Shown: positions 25,614 to 34,817, counted from the stretch's first letter. The stretch is 64,000 bases of DNA from Bacillus sp. FJAT-27264 (GCF_001682855.1 NZ_MAQW01000012.1:620001-684000); one strand, 5' to 3'. Notes: generated by a model not told the origin, from the sequence alone. Translations and numbers: made by a program.

Positions 25614-26603
25614 TTATTTTACATATAAACGACTGGTCTCTTCCCAATATTCGCCCGCCTTTAAGCTGAATAAGCCGATCTCTTCCGCCGGAAGATCCAC
25701 ATTTGGAGCATTTACAAGGTTAATCTGCGGTTCAGGGCAGAAGAAGCCCTCTGTCGCACCATTGTTCCAAATCATCCATTGCTTGTAGGAGGTGCCTACA
25801 TCATAGACTAGCGTAACGCCGGCTTGACGATCTGTCAGTTCCATCCGATTACGTCCATTCTGAGCCACAGCTGTGTAATGGTTGTCCATTGAAGCATAGA
25901 ACGGATTTACGCCTTCATCGCGCAATTGAAGCTCTTCGGGCTGTAGTTCCTGGAAGGAACCGGTAGGCAGCATCCGTTCATTCAGCTCCCAACGTTGTCC
26001 CAGCGTAAGCTTCACCCGGTAATCCTGTGGGGTGCTTCCCTGAGCGAACGGTGCATTGATCGCCGTATGGAAAGCCAAGAGGCAAGGCATTTCCTTTGTG
26101 CCGTCATTATGTACCAGCAGTTGCTGAGACAAACCGCCTTCTCCGAGGCTGTAGCGCAGCTTGATCGTATAGTTGAACGGTAAATATTGATAGGAGGGAT
26201 GATTCTCATCCACTTTTATTTTGACAGTCACAAAGCTTTCAGTCTTGCTGCTGCCGAACTCCTCAACCTCCCAGGCTGCCGTATGAAGGAACCCATGCAG
26301 GTGATTGCCGGTTGCCACTTCATTCACAGGGAACTGATAAGTTTGTCCCTTCCATGGGAATTTACCATCCTCGTAGCGGTTCGGCGGAAATAGTACCGGA
26401 ATGCCATGAATGCCAGGACTGGCTTTAAACGCTTCCATCTCTTCCGCTCCTGGCTCATGCAGGAAACGGTAACCGTTTTCGGTATCACGGAAGCAAATCA
26501 GATTGCCGCCGATCCCCGGCAATAGAGCCGCTTCATAACGCCCGGCTTTAAGCCAAATGGCGAATTCGCCTTCATATTGCCCTTCAAATGCTGTAATCGT
26601 CAT
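25614..26603 (-). CDS. Aldose 1-epimerase family protein
   Basis: The 329-residue protein has the galactose-mutarotase-like beta-sandwich: GIGGNLICFRD near the N-terminus, GNHLHGFLHTAAWEV (substrate His), LAFHTAINAPF (second His region) and FFCPEPQIN near the C-terminus with the catalytic Glu area. It converts alpha and beta anomers of hexoses; its exact sugar is unknown. The ATG at 26603 begins MTITAFEGQ; a GTG 45 bases upstream is in frame but has no ribosome site. Monocistronic. Confidence 0.85.
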   Translation of the reverse strand: MTITAFEGQYEGEFAIWLKAGRYEAALLPGIGGNLICFRDTENGYRFLHEPGAEEMEAFKASPGIHGIPVLFPPNRYEDGKFPWKGQTYQFPVNEVATGNHLHGFLHTAAWEVEEFGSSKTESFVTVKIKVDENHPSYQYLPFNYTIKLRYSLGEGGLSQQLLVHNDGTKEMPCLLAFHTAINAPFAQGSTPQDYRVKLTLGQRWELNERMLPTGSFQELQPEELQLRDEGVNPFYASMDNHYTAVAQNGRNRMELTDRQAGVTLVYDVGTSYKQWMIWNNGATEGFFCPEPQINLVNAPNVDLPAEEIGLFSLKAGEYWEETSRLYVK

Positions 26604-26689
26604 GATTGTGTACAGTCTCCCTTCAGTACCTTCAGAAATACTCTCCACTTGTTAGATTACCACAACTTCGCAAGCGTTAACATGACCTT

Positions 26690-27406
26690 TTATAACTGCT
26701 CCACTTCCACACTCATAACATGCTCAATCTTCTTGATATCGTAATAAATTTCCGTGGCATAATCCCGGTCTGGTGTAGACAATACCATATCAATCAATTG
26801 TCTGCCATCATCCAAATCCTTGATTTTTATGCGGCGAATGGTTCTGACATAGCCTTTCGGTCGCTTCTGCGAGACCCCTTCAGGCTTCTCAATTTTAAGA
26901 ATGACGTCGGTCAACACGTAATTGGGTTCCATGATGATTTTGACAGAAACCTCATGCTTGTTAAGCACCTGTGGCCCGATCGCCTTAATCAGGTGGGGAA
27001 CAGCGTTCACAGCAAACATCAGCAGTGCAACCGCATAAGCAGCTTCCTCATAGAATCCTGCACCAACTGCGATCCCGATGCCAGAAGCCGTCCAGATCAG
27101 CGCCGCAGAGGTCAGGCCGGAGATCGCATCTCCTCCTCTGCGCAGAATCACGCCCGCCCCCAGAAAACCAATCCCGCTCACAATTTGCGCAGCTAGCCGC
27201 ATCGGGTCCATATTGGGATGATCGGGTCCGGCGAACTTATCGAACGCATGAATAGAGACGAGCGTAACCAGACAGCTCGCAATACTGATGACCATACTGG
27301 TCCGAATTCCCAGCGGTTTCTGTTTAATCTGTCTGTCGATACCGATGAACAGCCCGAACAGCATGGCCACGCAGAGTTTAATAATCGATTCAATATGTAA
27401 TTCCAT
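26690..27406 (-). CDS. MgtC/SapB family membrane protein
   Basis: The 238-residue protein has an N-terminal domain of about five helices with MgtC signatures (LFGLFIGIDRQIKQKPLGIRT, GIGFLGAGVILRRG, GLTSAALIWTASGIGIAVGAGFY) and a soluble C-terminal ACT-like part. MgtC proteins are linked to growth at low magnesium and to ATP synthase control; the role here is inferred from the family only. GGAGGATACAGG before the ATG at 27406 fixes the start; the frame is open further upstream. No Mg riboswitch is visible in the short upstream region. Confidence 0.9.
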   Translation of the reverse strand: MELHIESIIKLCVAMLFGLFIGIDRQIKQKPLGIRTSMVISIASCLVTLVSIHAFDKFAGPDHPNMDPMRLAAQIVSGIGFLGAGVILRRGGDAISGLTSAALIWTASGIGIAVGAGFYEEAAYAVALLMFAVNAVPHLIKAIGPQVLNKHEVSVKIIMEPNYVLTDVILKIEKPEGVSQKRPKGYVRTIRRIKIKDLDDGRQLIDMVLSTPDRDYATEIYYDIKKIEHVMSVEVEQL

Positions 27407-27600
27407 CCTGTATCCTCCTCTCCTCACAGATAATCCATTATAACTGAAACCCCTCCCCCTTTCTATAAGCAAAAACGGTATTTCAACCCCTGACAGGCAC
27501 GGCCTGGTACACCGTTAGTCTGCTACGGGGCGGAAATCCGTTTTAGATACAAAAAGATATTCGGTTCATCATATGCAAGGTCGGCTCGAATTAGTCGGGA

Positions 27601-28392
27601 CTAGCCGTGTAGCAGTGACTCTGCCCCGTCACAGTAAATTTCAGTGCCCGTGATATGATCTGAGTTGTCAGAGGCCAGAAACAATGCGAGCTTGGCGACT
27701 TGTTCTGAACTTCCTGGACCCTCTTCCAGCGGCTGATCCCCTTCGGGGAACTCCACAGGAATTTGTACCTCTCCTAAATCATCTGAAGGAAAGGTATTCT
27801 TATCAATGTTGGTTTGGATGGCTCCAGGGCAGATTGCATTAACGCGAATCTTGAATTGGGCCAGCTCCAGCGCTGCCATCTTCATAAAGGCTACCTGACC
27901 AGCTTTCGTCGTACTATATGCAGAAAATCCAATATTGGAGAAGACCCTGTTTCCGTTGATCGAACTGGTAATTACGATGCTGCCTCCCTTTTCTTTCAAG
28001 TAGGGAATCGCATATTTCACAGTAGCGAATGTTCCGCGAAGGTTAATTTGAATCGTCTGATCCCAGCTCTCGATATCCATCGTCTCAATCGGCGCCAAGG
28101 CGCCATTGATACCGGCGTTGGCGAAGACAATATCCAGTTGTCCCCAAGCCTCAGCCGCTTGCTTGACTGCTGCCTCCACCTGCTTAGGATCAGCAATGTC
28201 ACATCCAATGACTAGAACCTGACCACCCTCCTGTTCCACTTGCCGTTTCACCTTCTCCGCCTTATCCACTGTCCGGTCTAACAGAGCGACCTTTGCTCCT
28301 TGTCTAGCGAATTCAAGCACTGCCGCTCGGCCTATACCCGATCCCCCACCTGTCACTATCGCTACTTTACCTTTCAACTGGTTCTCTGCCAT
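27601..28392 (-). CDS. Short-chain dehydrogenase/reductase (SDR)
   Basis: The 263-residue protein is a classical SDR. The Rossmann motif TGGGSGIG lies near residues 14-21, the NAG motif in FANAGINGAL near 91, the catalytic Ser in VITSSINGN, YSTTK gives the catalytic Tyr and Lys, and CPGAIQT follows. A D before the loop (LLDRT) points to NAD(H) preference. The region after PG (IDKNTFPSDDL...EGDQPLEEG) is unusually acidic. Substrate unknown. AAGGAGG precedes the ATG. Monocistronic. Confidence 0.92.
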   Translation of the reverse strand: MAENQLKGKVAIVTGGGSGIGRAAVLEFARQGAKVALLDRTVDKAEKVKRQVEQEGGQVLVIGCDIADPKQVEAAVKQAAEAWGQLDIVFANAGINGALAPIETMDIESWDQTIQINLRGTFATVKYAIPYLKEKGGSIVITSSINGNRVFSNIGFSAYSTTKAGQVAFMKMAALELAQFKIRVNAICPGAIQTNIDKNTFPSDDLGEVQIPVEFPEGDQPLEEGPGSSEQVAKLALFLASDNSDHITGTEIYCDGAESLLHG

Positions 28393-28493
28393 AGATGTCC
28401 ATCCTCCTTATCGTATTGCATGCTTCAAGATCAGTTCTTTCCTTAACCTTTACCTCGCATACGAGTGCATGAATCGGCAGAGTATCTTCTGAA

Positions 28494-28545
28494 AAACAAA
28501 AAGGCCTGAATATAAAGTCCTTGGCGGACCTTATATCCCTGCCTA
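28494..28545 (-). terminator. Probable terminator of the ABC importer operon
   Basis: TATAAAGTCC (28511-28520) and GGACCTTATA (28526-28535) pair with one mismatch, within outer GGC/GCC arms, and T-rich sequence follows on the minus strand. Confidence 0.6.
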
Positions 28546-28590
28546 TTTGTCTGTAGTTAATTGCTTATGATATACATATTGTAATCATCA

Positions 28591-29385
28591 TTATCCAAGC
28601 ACAATCCGGTCATCTGCCAGCTTGTGCCCGCTAATTGCCTCGAATTCTCCCAGCAGGCGCTCTACGGTCAGATCCTGCTTCCGGCTGGCATCGATATCGA
28701 GAATAATCGATCCTTTATCCATCATAATCAGCCGGTTCCCCAGGCGGATCGCCTGCTCCATGTTATGGGTGACCATCAAGGTGGTCAGCTTCATTTCGCG
28801 GACAATGGACTCCGTCAGCTTCGTGATCAGCTCTGCACGGGAAGGATCAAGCGCTGCTGTATGCTCGTCCAGCAACAGAATCTGCGGCTGCGTGAAGGTC
28901 GCCATCAGGAGGCTGAGCGCCTGCCGCTCCCCGCCCGACAACAGCCCTACCTTGGCCCGTAGCCGATTCTCCAGGCCAATGCCCAGACGCTCTAGCTGCT
29001 CGCGGAACATCGTCCGTCTCGCCGCATTAACCCCGAAGCTCATTCCTCTGTTCTTACCTCGTTTATAAGCCATCGCCAAATTCTCTTCAATCGTCATATG
29101 CGGGGCTGTGCCTGCCATCGGGTCCTGGAAGACCCGCCCCACCCAGCGGCTACGCTGAAACTCAGGCAGGCCACTGATTGAACTACCCTCAATCAATACT
29201 TCGCCAAGATCAGGCTTCATTACCCCGGAAATAATATTCATTAGCGTGGACTTACCGGCCCCATTACTCCCGATGATCGTAACAAAATCACCAGGGTGAA
29301 GCTCCAAATCAATACCAAGCAAAGCAATCTTCTCGTCAGATGTGCCGGGATTGAACAGCTTCGATACATTGTCCAGTTTAAGCAT
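28591..29385 (-). CDS. ABC importer ATP-binding protein
   Basis: The 264-residue protein has Walker A GSNGAGKST, the Q-loop (VFQDPMAGT), the ABC signature LSGGERQALSLLMA, Walker B ILLLDEHTAALDP and the H-loop VTHNMEQAI. The start at 29385 (MLKLDNVSKLF) follows GGGGGCG and overlaps the permease stop by eight bases, so translation is coupled. With the permease and the substrate-binding protein it forms a complete importer of the type with a PF04392 binding protein and a branched-chain-type permease. Confidence 0.95.
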   Translation of the reverse strand: MLKLDNVSKLFNPGTSDEKIALLGIDLELHPGDFVTIIGSNGAGKSTLMNIISGVMKPDLGEVLIEGSSISGLPEFQRSRWVGRVFQDPMAGTAPHMTIEENLAMAYKRGKNRGMSFGVNAARRTMFREQLERLGIGLENRLRAKVGLLSGGERQALSLLMATFTQPQILLLDEHTAALDPSRAELITKLTESIVREMKLTTLMVTHNMEQAIRLGNRLIMMDKGSIILDIDASRKQDLTVERLLGEFEAISGHKLADDRIVLG

Positions 29386-30298
29386 CGAGAGCGCCCCCTT
29401 TCTTGCTGCGGAGTGCTTGCTCAGCCAACTCTTCTGTCCGCTTGCGCCCAACATTCTTCTGCTTCAAGTAACGCTGAATCGAAGGGAATACCAGCGCAAC
29501 GATGACGATAACAGCTGTAATGAGCTTAAGATCCGAGGCATTCAGCCACGGCACCCGCAAGGCCAGTGCGACCACGATCCGGTAGACGATGGACCCTAGA
29601 ACAACCGCCAGTGTTGCCCGGAATACACTCCCCGAGCCGAAAATCGCTTCGCCAATAATTACTGAAGCCAGACCGATGACAATCATCCCAATCCCCATGG
29701 AGGAATCAGCAAAGGTGGAGTATTGAGCGATCAAGGCACCTGAAAGTGCCACCAGTCCGTTTGATAAGCTAATGCCCAGAATCGTAGTATTGTCTGTATT
29801 AACCCCAAAACTGCGAATCATCCGCGCGTTATCTCCGGTGGCCCGCAGGGCCAGGCCGAGATCAGTGCGCAGGAACAGGTCCATTAGCAGCTTTACGGCA
29901 AGAACCACAAACGGCATGACATACAACGGATTCACGGAGCCAAATATCAGATCCTCACCCATTAACGACACGTTGGGTTTGCCCATAATACGCAAGTTAA
30001 TCGAGTATAAGGCAATCATCATGAGGATACCCGATAGAAGACCGTTAATCTTACCCTTGGTATGCAGCAGTCCCGTACACATGCCTGCGGCCATCCCTCC
30101 GGCCAATGCGGCCAGCGTTGCCAACCAAGGCGAATACCCGTGCGAGATCATAACAGCGGCTATCGCGCCACCGGTAGTGTAGCTTCCATCCACCGTTAGA
30201 TCCGGAAAATCTAATATGCGAAAAGTAATATATACCCCCAAAGCCATAAAAGCATAAAGTAAGCCCAGTTCTGTAGCACCAAGCATCGAATTCATCAT
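29378..30298 (-). CDS. ABC importer permease (branched-chain amino acid type)
   Basis: The 306-residue membrane protein has about eight helices of the BPD_transp_2 family (LGVYITFRILDFPDLTVDGSY, LGLALRATGDNARMIRSFGVN, ATGDN loop). This subclass pairs with PF04392 binding proteins, as in streptococcal TrpXYZ-like systems. It lies 59 bases after the binding-protein gene and overlaps the ATPase gene. AGGGAGG precedes the ATG pair. Only one permease gene is present, so it would act as a homodimer. Confidence 0.92.
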   Translation of the reverse strand: MMNSMLGATELGLLYAFMALGVYITFRILDFPDLTVDGSYTTGGAIAAVMISHGYSPWLATLAALAGGMAAGMCTGLLHTKGKINGLLSGILMMIALYSINLRIMGKPNVSLMGEDLIFGSVNPLYVMPFVVLAVKLLMDLFLRTDLGLALRATGDNARMIRSFGVNTDNTTILGISLSNGLVALSGALIAQYSTFADSSMGIGMIVIGLASVIIGEAIFGSGSVFRATLAVVLGSIVYRIVVALALRVPWLNASDLKLITAVIVIVALVFPSIQRYLKQKNVGRKRTEELAEQALRSKKGGALDA

Positions 30299-30357
30299 CG
30301 CTGACTTCCTCCCTAAGCGGCAAGGGCGTTCTTCAGAACCACCCCGTATATCTTGTC

Positions 30358-31437
30358 TTATTGAATAATGCTGTTAGCCGGGTCTTTGACTGCACTCTTC
30401 ATCGCGTCGGTAACCTCGATGCCCTGTGCTGCCGCCGCTTTCAGGTTCAGAATAACATCAAGCTTCTCCTGCATGCTGACCTTCATGTCTCCCGGTTTTT
30501 TGCCATCCTTCAGCACTTCAGCAGCCATCTGTCCAACCTGGTAGCCATGGTCATAGTATTTGAAACCTACTGTGGCAAAAGCACCCTTCTCCACTGTATC
30601 CCGATCACTGGAGAAGAACGGAAGCTTGTTGGCATTAGCCGTTTGGATGATTGGCTCAATCCCCGCTACCACGGTGTTGTCCAGTGTGACATACAACGCA
30701 TCAACACGGCCAACGAGCGATTCAGCAGCCTGCTTCACTTCGGAAGTATTTGTAATCGCTGCTTTCACCAGCTCTATTCCATGCTGGTCGAGCGCTTTCT
30801 TGGCTATTCCCGCCATCGTTACTGCGTTAGGTTCTCCTTCATTAATAACAAGACCCAGCTTCTTCACGTTCGGAAATTGTGCCGCGATGAAATCCATTAG
30901 CTCAGTGATTGCTGCCGGATTTGTATCGGATGCCCCGGAGACATTCCCTCCCGGATGATCGAGATCCTTGACAATTTTCGCATCAAGCGGGTCCGTTACT
31001 GCCGCGAACAGAATCGGTGTGTCATTCTTGATGGACTGTACTACTGCTTGTGCAGAAGGTGTCGCAATCGCCAGTACAAGATCATTGTTATCCCCTGCGA
31101 TCTTTTGAGCAATGGACAAGTTATTGGCCTGATCTGCCTGGGCATTTTCAAAATCCACTTTCAGGTTCTCGCCTTCAACAATTCCAGCATCCTTAAGTGC
31201 AGCTAAAATGCCTTCACGTGTAGCATCAAGCGATGGATGCTCAACATATTGCGAAATGGCAATCTTGTAGGTTTTGGCATCCCCGCTGCCGGTAGCTTCC
31301 GTGGTTGCAGAACTTCCCGCGGAATTACCACCAGTTCCCGAATTAACGCCTGCATTGTTGCTGTTAGAGCCACAACCAGCTGCCACAAGTAGCAGCATAC
31401 ACATGCTCAAACTTAGCAAAATATTCTTTTTCTTCAT
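30358..31437 (-). CDS. ABC importer substrate-binding lipoprotein (PF04392 type)
   Basis: The 359-residue protein has a lipoprotein signal (LLLVAAGC, Cys near 22) and a Ser/Gly/Ala/Thr linker to about residue 55. A periplasmic-binding-fold domain follows: YKIAISQYVEHPSLDATREGI, ANNLSIAQKIAGDNNDLVLAIATPSAQAV, PILFAAVTDPLDAKIV, SGASDTNPA and VDALYVTLDNTVV. In streptococci related proteins bind tryptophan or similar amino acids; the ligand here is not readable. First gene of the operon, with a leader of about 130 bases that shows no T-box. Confidence 0.92.
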   Translation of the reverse strand: MKKKNILLSLSMCMLLLVAAGCGSNSNNAGVNSGTGGNSAGSSATTEATGSGDAKTYKIAISQYVEHPSLDATREGILAALKDAGIVEGENLKVDFENAQADQANNLSIAQKIAGDNNDLVLAIATPSAQAVVQSIKNDTPILFAAVTDPLDAKIVKDLDHPGGNVSGASDTNPAAITELMDFIAAQFPNVKKLGLVINEGEPNAVTMAGIAKKALDQHGIELVKAAITNTSEVKQAAESLVGRVDALYVTLDNTVVAGIEPIIQTANANKLPFFSSDRDTVEKGAFATVGFKYYDHGYQVGQMAAEVLKDGKKPGDMKVSMQEKLDVILNLKAAAAQGIEVTDAMKSAVKDPANSIIQ

Positions 31438-31774
31438 TAAAATGACCCCTTTTCTTGTACAGTATCAGCGCGTGCATCGAAAGTAGTGGTACAGCATTAT
31501 CGCTTTTATAGATGAATGCACTAAAGCGAAAGCTTACACCAATCTCACAAAGATGCAGGCGAATCTATTAAACTTATATTATATGGAGGTTGTATATCCG
31601 TCAATCACATATAACACGCTCATATTTAACAATATCCTAACAAAATCGCATCCAATATGGAGAATAGCTGACACTCATTCAGCAGGTTGGAATGGATTAA
31701 CTAACTTGAGCTCACATAAAAAAGAGCTTCCTGTGCAAACTTAACACTAAAGCTTAAGATATGGAGCGTGTGAT
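31438..31774. other. Divergent intergenic region between the ABC operon and the NlpC/P60 gene
   Basis: No gene seen. It contains a putative promoter for the ABC operon (31576-31604). I see no T-box, SAM or other known riboswitch fold by eye, and no clear promoter for the NlpC/P60 gene. Confidence 0.5.
31576..31604 (-). promoter_or_regulatory. Putative promoter of the ABC importer operon
   Basis: On the minus strand TTGACG (31604-31599), 17 bases, TAATAT (31581-31576); a TATAAT two bases earlier gives an alternative with short spacing. Confidence 0.45.
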
Positions 31775-32701
31775 ATGATGAGAAATTTTAAAAAAACTAA
31801 GGCTGTAGCCACCCTTATATTGTGCACTGTCTTGGCTTGTACAGCCTGCGGCTATTATAAGCCCAAGGAAACCGCAAAAGTAAGATCACTGACTCCCGAC
31901 GGATCGCCTGCTACCAGCTATTATGAGAAAGCCAAGATCACTGACGCCAACGGAAAGTTCTGGATCCCCCTCTCCCCTGCTATTGCCTCCATCGGCTACC
32001 AGATGAAGGACGAGAAGAAGCCGGACGGATATACCAGCATAGGTTACACTGATGTGATGTACAAGCTTCGTCCTGGTTCAACCGAAGTCTTGTCATTGGG
32101 TGAAAAAGTCTCCTTGAGCGATGCCCCTCAGCTACGCAATGGCCAGCTCTATATTACGCCCAAGGCGCTATCCAAGCTACTCCAGACGAAGGTGGCCTGG
32201 AACCCATACACCGGGGAGATTAATATCGCAACCCCAACGGTAAAAGATACCGCGGTTGAACAAGGTCAGAACCAGCTAGCCAAGCCATTAAAGATTCAAA
32301 GTCTCTCTCCTTCGCAGAGCAATGAGCTTGTAGCATACGCCAAATCCTTTCTGGGTGTTCCTTATGATTTTGGTGCTGCCCCTTATGAAGAAAGTAAAAA
32401 GTTCGATTGCTCCTCCTTTACACAGTATGTCTTCAAGAAATTCGGGGTAAATCTGCCCCGTCTAGCCAAGGATCAGGATAATCTGGGGTCTCGTGTGAAT
32501 CGGAACGAGCTGAAGAGTGGCGATCTGGTCTTCTTCACCGTCCCCGGAAGGTTCGAAAATAATGCCATTCCAGGCCATGTCGGCATTTACATCGGCGACG
32601 GAAAGTTCATCCACACCTGGGGCGATCCCGGTGTCCAGATCAGCGAACTAGATACAGGCTATTGGAGCCATGTGATTCTGCATATGCAGCGGGTGCTGTA
32701 G
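31775..32701 (+). CDS. NlpC/P60 cell-wall hydrolase lipoprotein with copper-amine-oxidase-like domain
   Basis: The protein has 308 residues. A signal peptide with Cys22 and Cys25 (VLACTAC) suggests a lipoprotein. Residues 55-152 look like a PF07833-type domain (DANGKFWIPLSPAIASIGY, GQLYITPKALSKLL, GEINIAT). Residues 180-308 form an NlpC/P60 domain with catalytic Cys212 in KKFDCSSFTQYVF and His268 in GHVGIYIGDG; His280 is the likely third residue. By family it cuts D-Glu-meso-DAP or similar bonds in wall peptides. Start ATG 31775 or the next ATG. Confidence 0.9.
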   Translation: MMRNFKKTKAVATLILCTVLACTACGYYKPKETAKVRSLTPDGSPATSYYEKAKITDANGKFWIPLSPAIASIGYQMKDEKKPDGYTSIGYTDVMYKLRPGSTEVLSLGEKVSLSDAPQLRNGQLYITPKALSKLLQTKVAWNPYTGEINIATPTVKDTAVEQGQNQLAKPLKIQSLSPSQSNELVAYAKSFLGVPYDFGAAPYEESKKFDCSSFTQYVFKKFGVNLPRLAKDQDNLGSRVNRNELKSGDLVFFTVPGRFENNAIPGHVGIYIGDGKFIHTWGDPGVQISELDTGYWSHVILHMQRVL

Positions 32702-32719
32702 CCAGTCTGGTTAGATCAC

Positions 32720-32764
32720 AAAAAGGGAAGACCTGGGGAGATTTCCCCTCTGGTCTTCCCTTTT
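32720..32764. terminator. Bidirectional terminator between NlpC/P60 and DUF2500 genes
   Basis: AAAAGGGAAGACC (32721-32733) and GGTCTTCCCTTTT (32752-32764) are perfect arms enclosing a second GGGGA/TCCCC stem. Confidence 0.92.
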
Positions 32765-32804
32765 CCACTTCATAAGCCGAAGCGCTTCGTAATCTCCACT
32801 CGCT

Positions 32805-33218
32805 CTATAGCCGTGAACCAGATCTGCTTCCTTGCCGTTGAAAATCCTTGAATCTTGTACCCTGATAGGTTAACTCTCCGATATCTCCTTCAATAATATA
32901 TCCGTATGCCGAATTCGGAACCTGCAGCTCTACACGGTTACCACCCTCATCCTCAAAGGTCACATAGTAACTAGTGCTGGCGCTGTGATCCCCAGAACCT
33001 CCCCATACCTCGCTGCGTTTAGCAATGGCTTGATAATACCCCGTGTTCAACGGGCTGGCTTTATATGCTAACCAGTTCTGTAGCATTTTATAAATTATAA
33101 AAATAAACACAAACAAAAAGATCACGAAAAAAATCTTGAAGAATGTAGGGACATCCCTTAGAAACCCTTCAAAAAAACTTTGCTTGTGAAAAGCCCCAAA
33201 ATCGTTCCATCCGTTCAA
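32805..33218 (-). CDS. DUF2500-type membrane protein
   Basis: The 137-residue protein has one strong membrane helix (about residues 27-50, FFKIFFVIFLFVFIFIIYKML) and a small beta-rich outer or inner domain with the DUF2500 pattern SYYVTFEDEGGNRVELQVP...YGYIIEGDIGELTYQGTRFKDFQR. Function unknown in the family. The TTG at 33218 is chosen since AGGAGG lies seven to eight bases upstream; a GTG two codons earlier would touch that site. Single gene. Confidence 0.8.
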   Translation of the reverse strand: MNGWNDFGAFHKQSFFEGFLRDVPTFFKIFFVIFLFVFIFIIYKMLQNWLAYKASPLNTGYYQAIAKRSEVWGGSGDHSASTSYYVTFEDEGGNRVELQVPNSAYGYIIEGDIGELTYQGTRFKDFQRQGSRSGSRL

Positions 33219-33400
33219 ATTCACCCCTCCTGTTCATAAAATTATCATTAAGGCGTTCTTTACTACAGCTTACGCGGTTTCTGGGGCTGGGTTTCGTTTG
33301 TTCATCGTTCGAAAGGCCTGTTTTTTCGTAATCGGGTTTGGAGCAACCTCAGAACGTATGTTATGCTTTTAGTAATAAATGCAGGAAAGGAGGTGTTCCC

Positions 33401-33775
33401 TTGGTACGATCTGCAAGCCGTTTTGCATTAGTTTGGCTGTTGAATATTACACTCAGTGTCGTGCTCTCTCTGACCCTTCCACCAGCTTGGTCTTTCGAGA
33501 CTTTTAGCAGCAGCGAACAGGAAGCAGAGAATTACGAGTCCGAACGTTATGAACGCAGAAGCATGCCTCATGCCCGCCTGAAGCCCCATAACGACGTGGT
33601 TACACCTGTGTTAAAAACAAAGCCATCAGGGAACACCGTCCCAGACCCTGAATTTGTTATACTGCCTGTGCTCTGTATACTTTTCTGTCCCCTAATCTAT
33701 AAATGGTTGCTGCGACAATGGCTGGACCCGCTAAAATTCACTTCAAAATTCGTGGACCCTACTAGACTTATATGA
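33401..33775 (+). CDS. Hypothetical membrane protein
   Basis: The 124-residue protein starts at TTG 33401, with AGGAGG seven bases before. It has an N-terminal hydrophobic segment (signal or anchor, about residues 5-25), an acidic and basic middle with no motif (SSEQEAENYESERYERR) and a second hydrophobic segment near the C-terminus (FVILPVLCILFCPLIYKWLL). Not recognised. It precedes the YitT gene by 46 bases on the same strand and may share its transcript. Confidence 0.55.
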   Translation: MVRSASRFALVWLLNITLSVVLSLTLPPAWSFETFSSSEQEAENYESERYERRSMPHARLKPHNDVVTPVLKTKPSGNTVPDPEFVILPVLCILFCPLIYKWLLRQWLDPLKFTSKFVDPTRLI

Positions 33776-33821
33776 TGAACTATTTAAAATAAAATGTTCC
33801 CTGCTGAAGGGAGGAATACTT

Positions 33822-34688
33822 ATGAAGACCGGCTTCGCCGGCATTCGGAGGCGCCCGGGCAGCAAAGGATTTCGCATTCTCGCTGTCATGGCAGGCGCGC
33901 TTCTGGCCGCAGTTGGCCTCGAATTGTTTCTGATGCCCCACGGCCTGGTCGTTGGGGGAATCACTGGGCTGTCTGCCCTATTTGCCCATACTACTGAAAT
34001 GCGGCTTGGACTGTTTTTGTTCTTGTTTAATCTGCCCTTTATCTTTATGTCCCGCAAACAACTCAATTTGCGGTTTGCTCTCTATACGGTACTGGGGCTG
34101 GCCTGCCTTACGATAGGTTCTCTGGCATTACACCAGTTCCCGGCCATTATCGGCGATCCACTGCCCGCCGCGATCGCCGGAGGCATCTGTCTTGGCCTTG
34201 GAGTCGGCATCTCCGTTCGCTTTGGTGGAATGAATCAGGAGGCCAGCGCCAGCGATCAGGGCTACTCTCTGCTGAGCGGCGGACCGCCCCGATCATATGA
34301 GATTGTAATCATGGTGCTGAATTGCGCAATCCTGTTTGCAGCAGGAGCCCTCTTTGGCTGGGATCAGGCGATGTATTCCATCATCGCCTACCTGCTGGCC
34401 TTTGAAGGCGTGCGCCTCTCTCTCCGCGGGCTCTCGCCCTCCAGGTCCGCCTGGATTACCAGCAGCCGCTATGAAGACATCCAGCGGGCCCTCAAGGAGC
34501 AGCTCGACCGGGAGGCGGCACTTATTGGCGAGGGTGGGCATGACGGCCAGCCAGGCACCTTGTTCTGCCTCGCAGACAGGACAGAGGAGAAAGTGTTAAC
34601 TGAATTGATCCATAAGGTCGATCCGGACTCACGGATTGTTTTCAAATCCTCCGAGAGCGCCCGTAGACGCAGAATTATTTTCAAATAA
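33822..34688 (+). CDS. YitT family membrane protein with DUF2179 tail
   Basis: The 288-residue protein has five to six membrane helices with the YitT pattern (AVGLELFLMPHGLVVGGITGLS, FLFNLPFIFMSRKQLNLRFA, GGICLGLGVGISVRFGGMNQ) and a C-terminal cytoplasmic DUF2179 domain (about residues 210-285). One membrane segment region, GASGGTDIIA in typical members, reads GGMNQEASASDQGYSLLS here, which is a divergent version. Function of the family is unknown. GGGAGG precedes the ATG. Confidence 0.82.
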   Translation: MKTGFAGIRRRPGSKGFRILAVMAGALLAAVGLELFLMPHGLVVGGITGLSALFAHTTEMRLGLFLFLFNLPFIFMSRKQLNLRFALYTVLGLACLTIGSLALHQFPAIIGDPLPAAIAGGICLGLGVGISVRFGGMNQEASASDQGYSLLSGGPPRSYEIVIMVLNCAILFAAGALFGWDQAMYSIIAYLLAFEGVRLSLRGLSPSRSAWITSSRYEDIQRALKEQLDREAALIGEGGHDGQPGTLFCLADRTEEKVLTELIHKVDPDSRIVFKSSESARRRRIIFK

Positions 34689-34740
34689 CAAGATAGAATT
34701 TAGGTTTTATACAATAAAAGCATTTCAGATTTTGCAAGTC

Positions 34741-34783
34741 AAAAAAAGCGTTCCCCGTCAGGCTGACAGGGAACGCTTTTTTT
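34741..34783. terminator. Bidirectional terminator between YitT and spoVIF
   Basis: AAAAAAGCGTTCCC (34742-34755) and GGGAACGCTTTTTTT (34769-34783) flank a GTCAGGCTGAC stem-loop. Confidence 0.9.
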
Positions 34784-34817
34784 GCTGTGAAGAAGAGCTG
34801 ACCTGAATCAAGGTGCC

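Noticed and set aside
31438-31600. T-box leader for a tryptophan importer
   Set aside because: No T-box consensus (AGGGUGGNACCGCG-like) and no terminator hairpin are seen in the leader.
33743-34066. Minus-strand frame opposite the YitT gene
   Set aside because: It is a shadow of the YitT gene, which has a clear ribosome site and family motifs.
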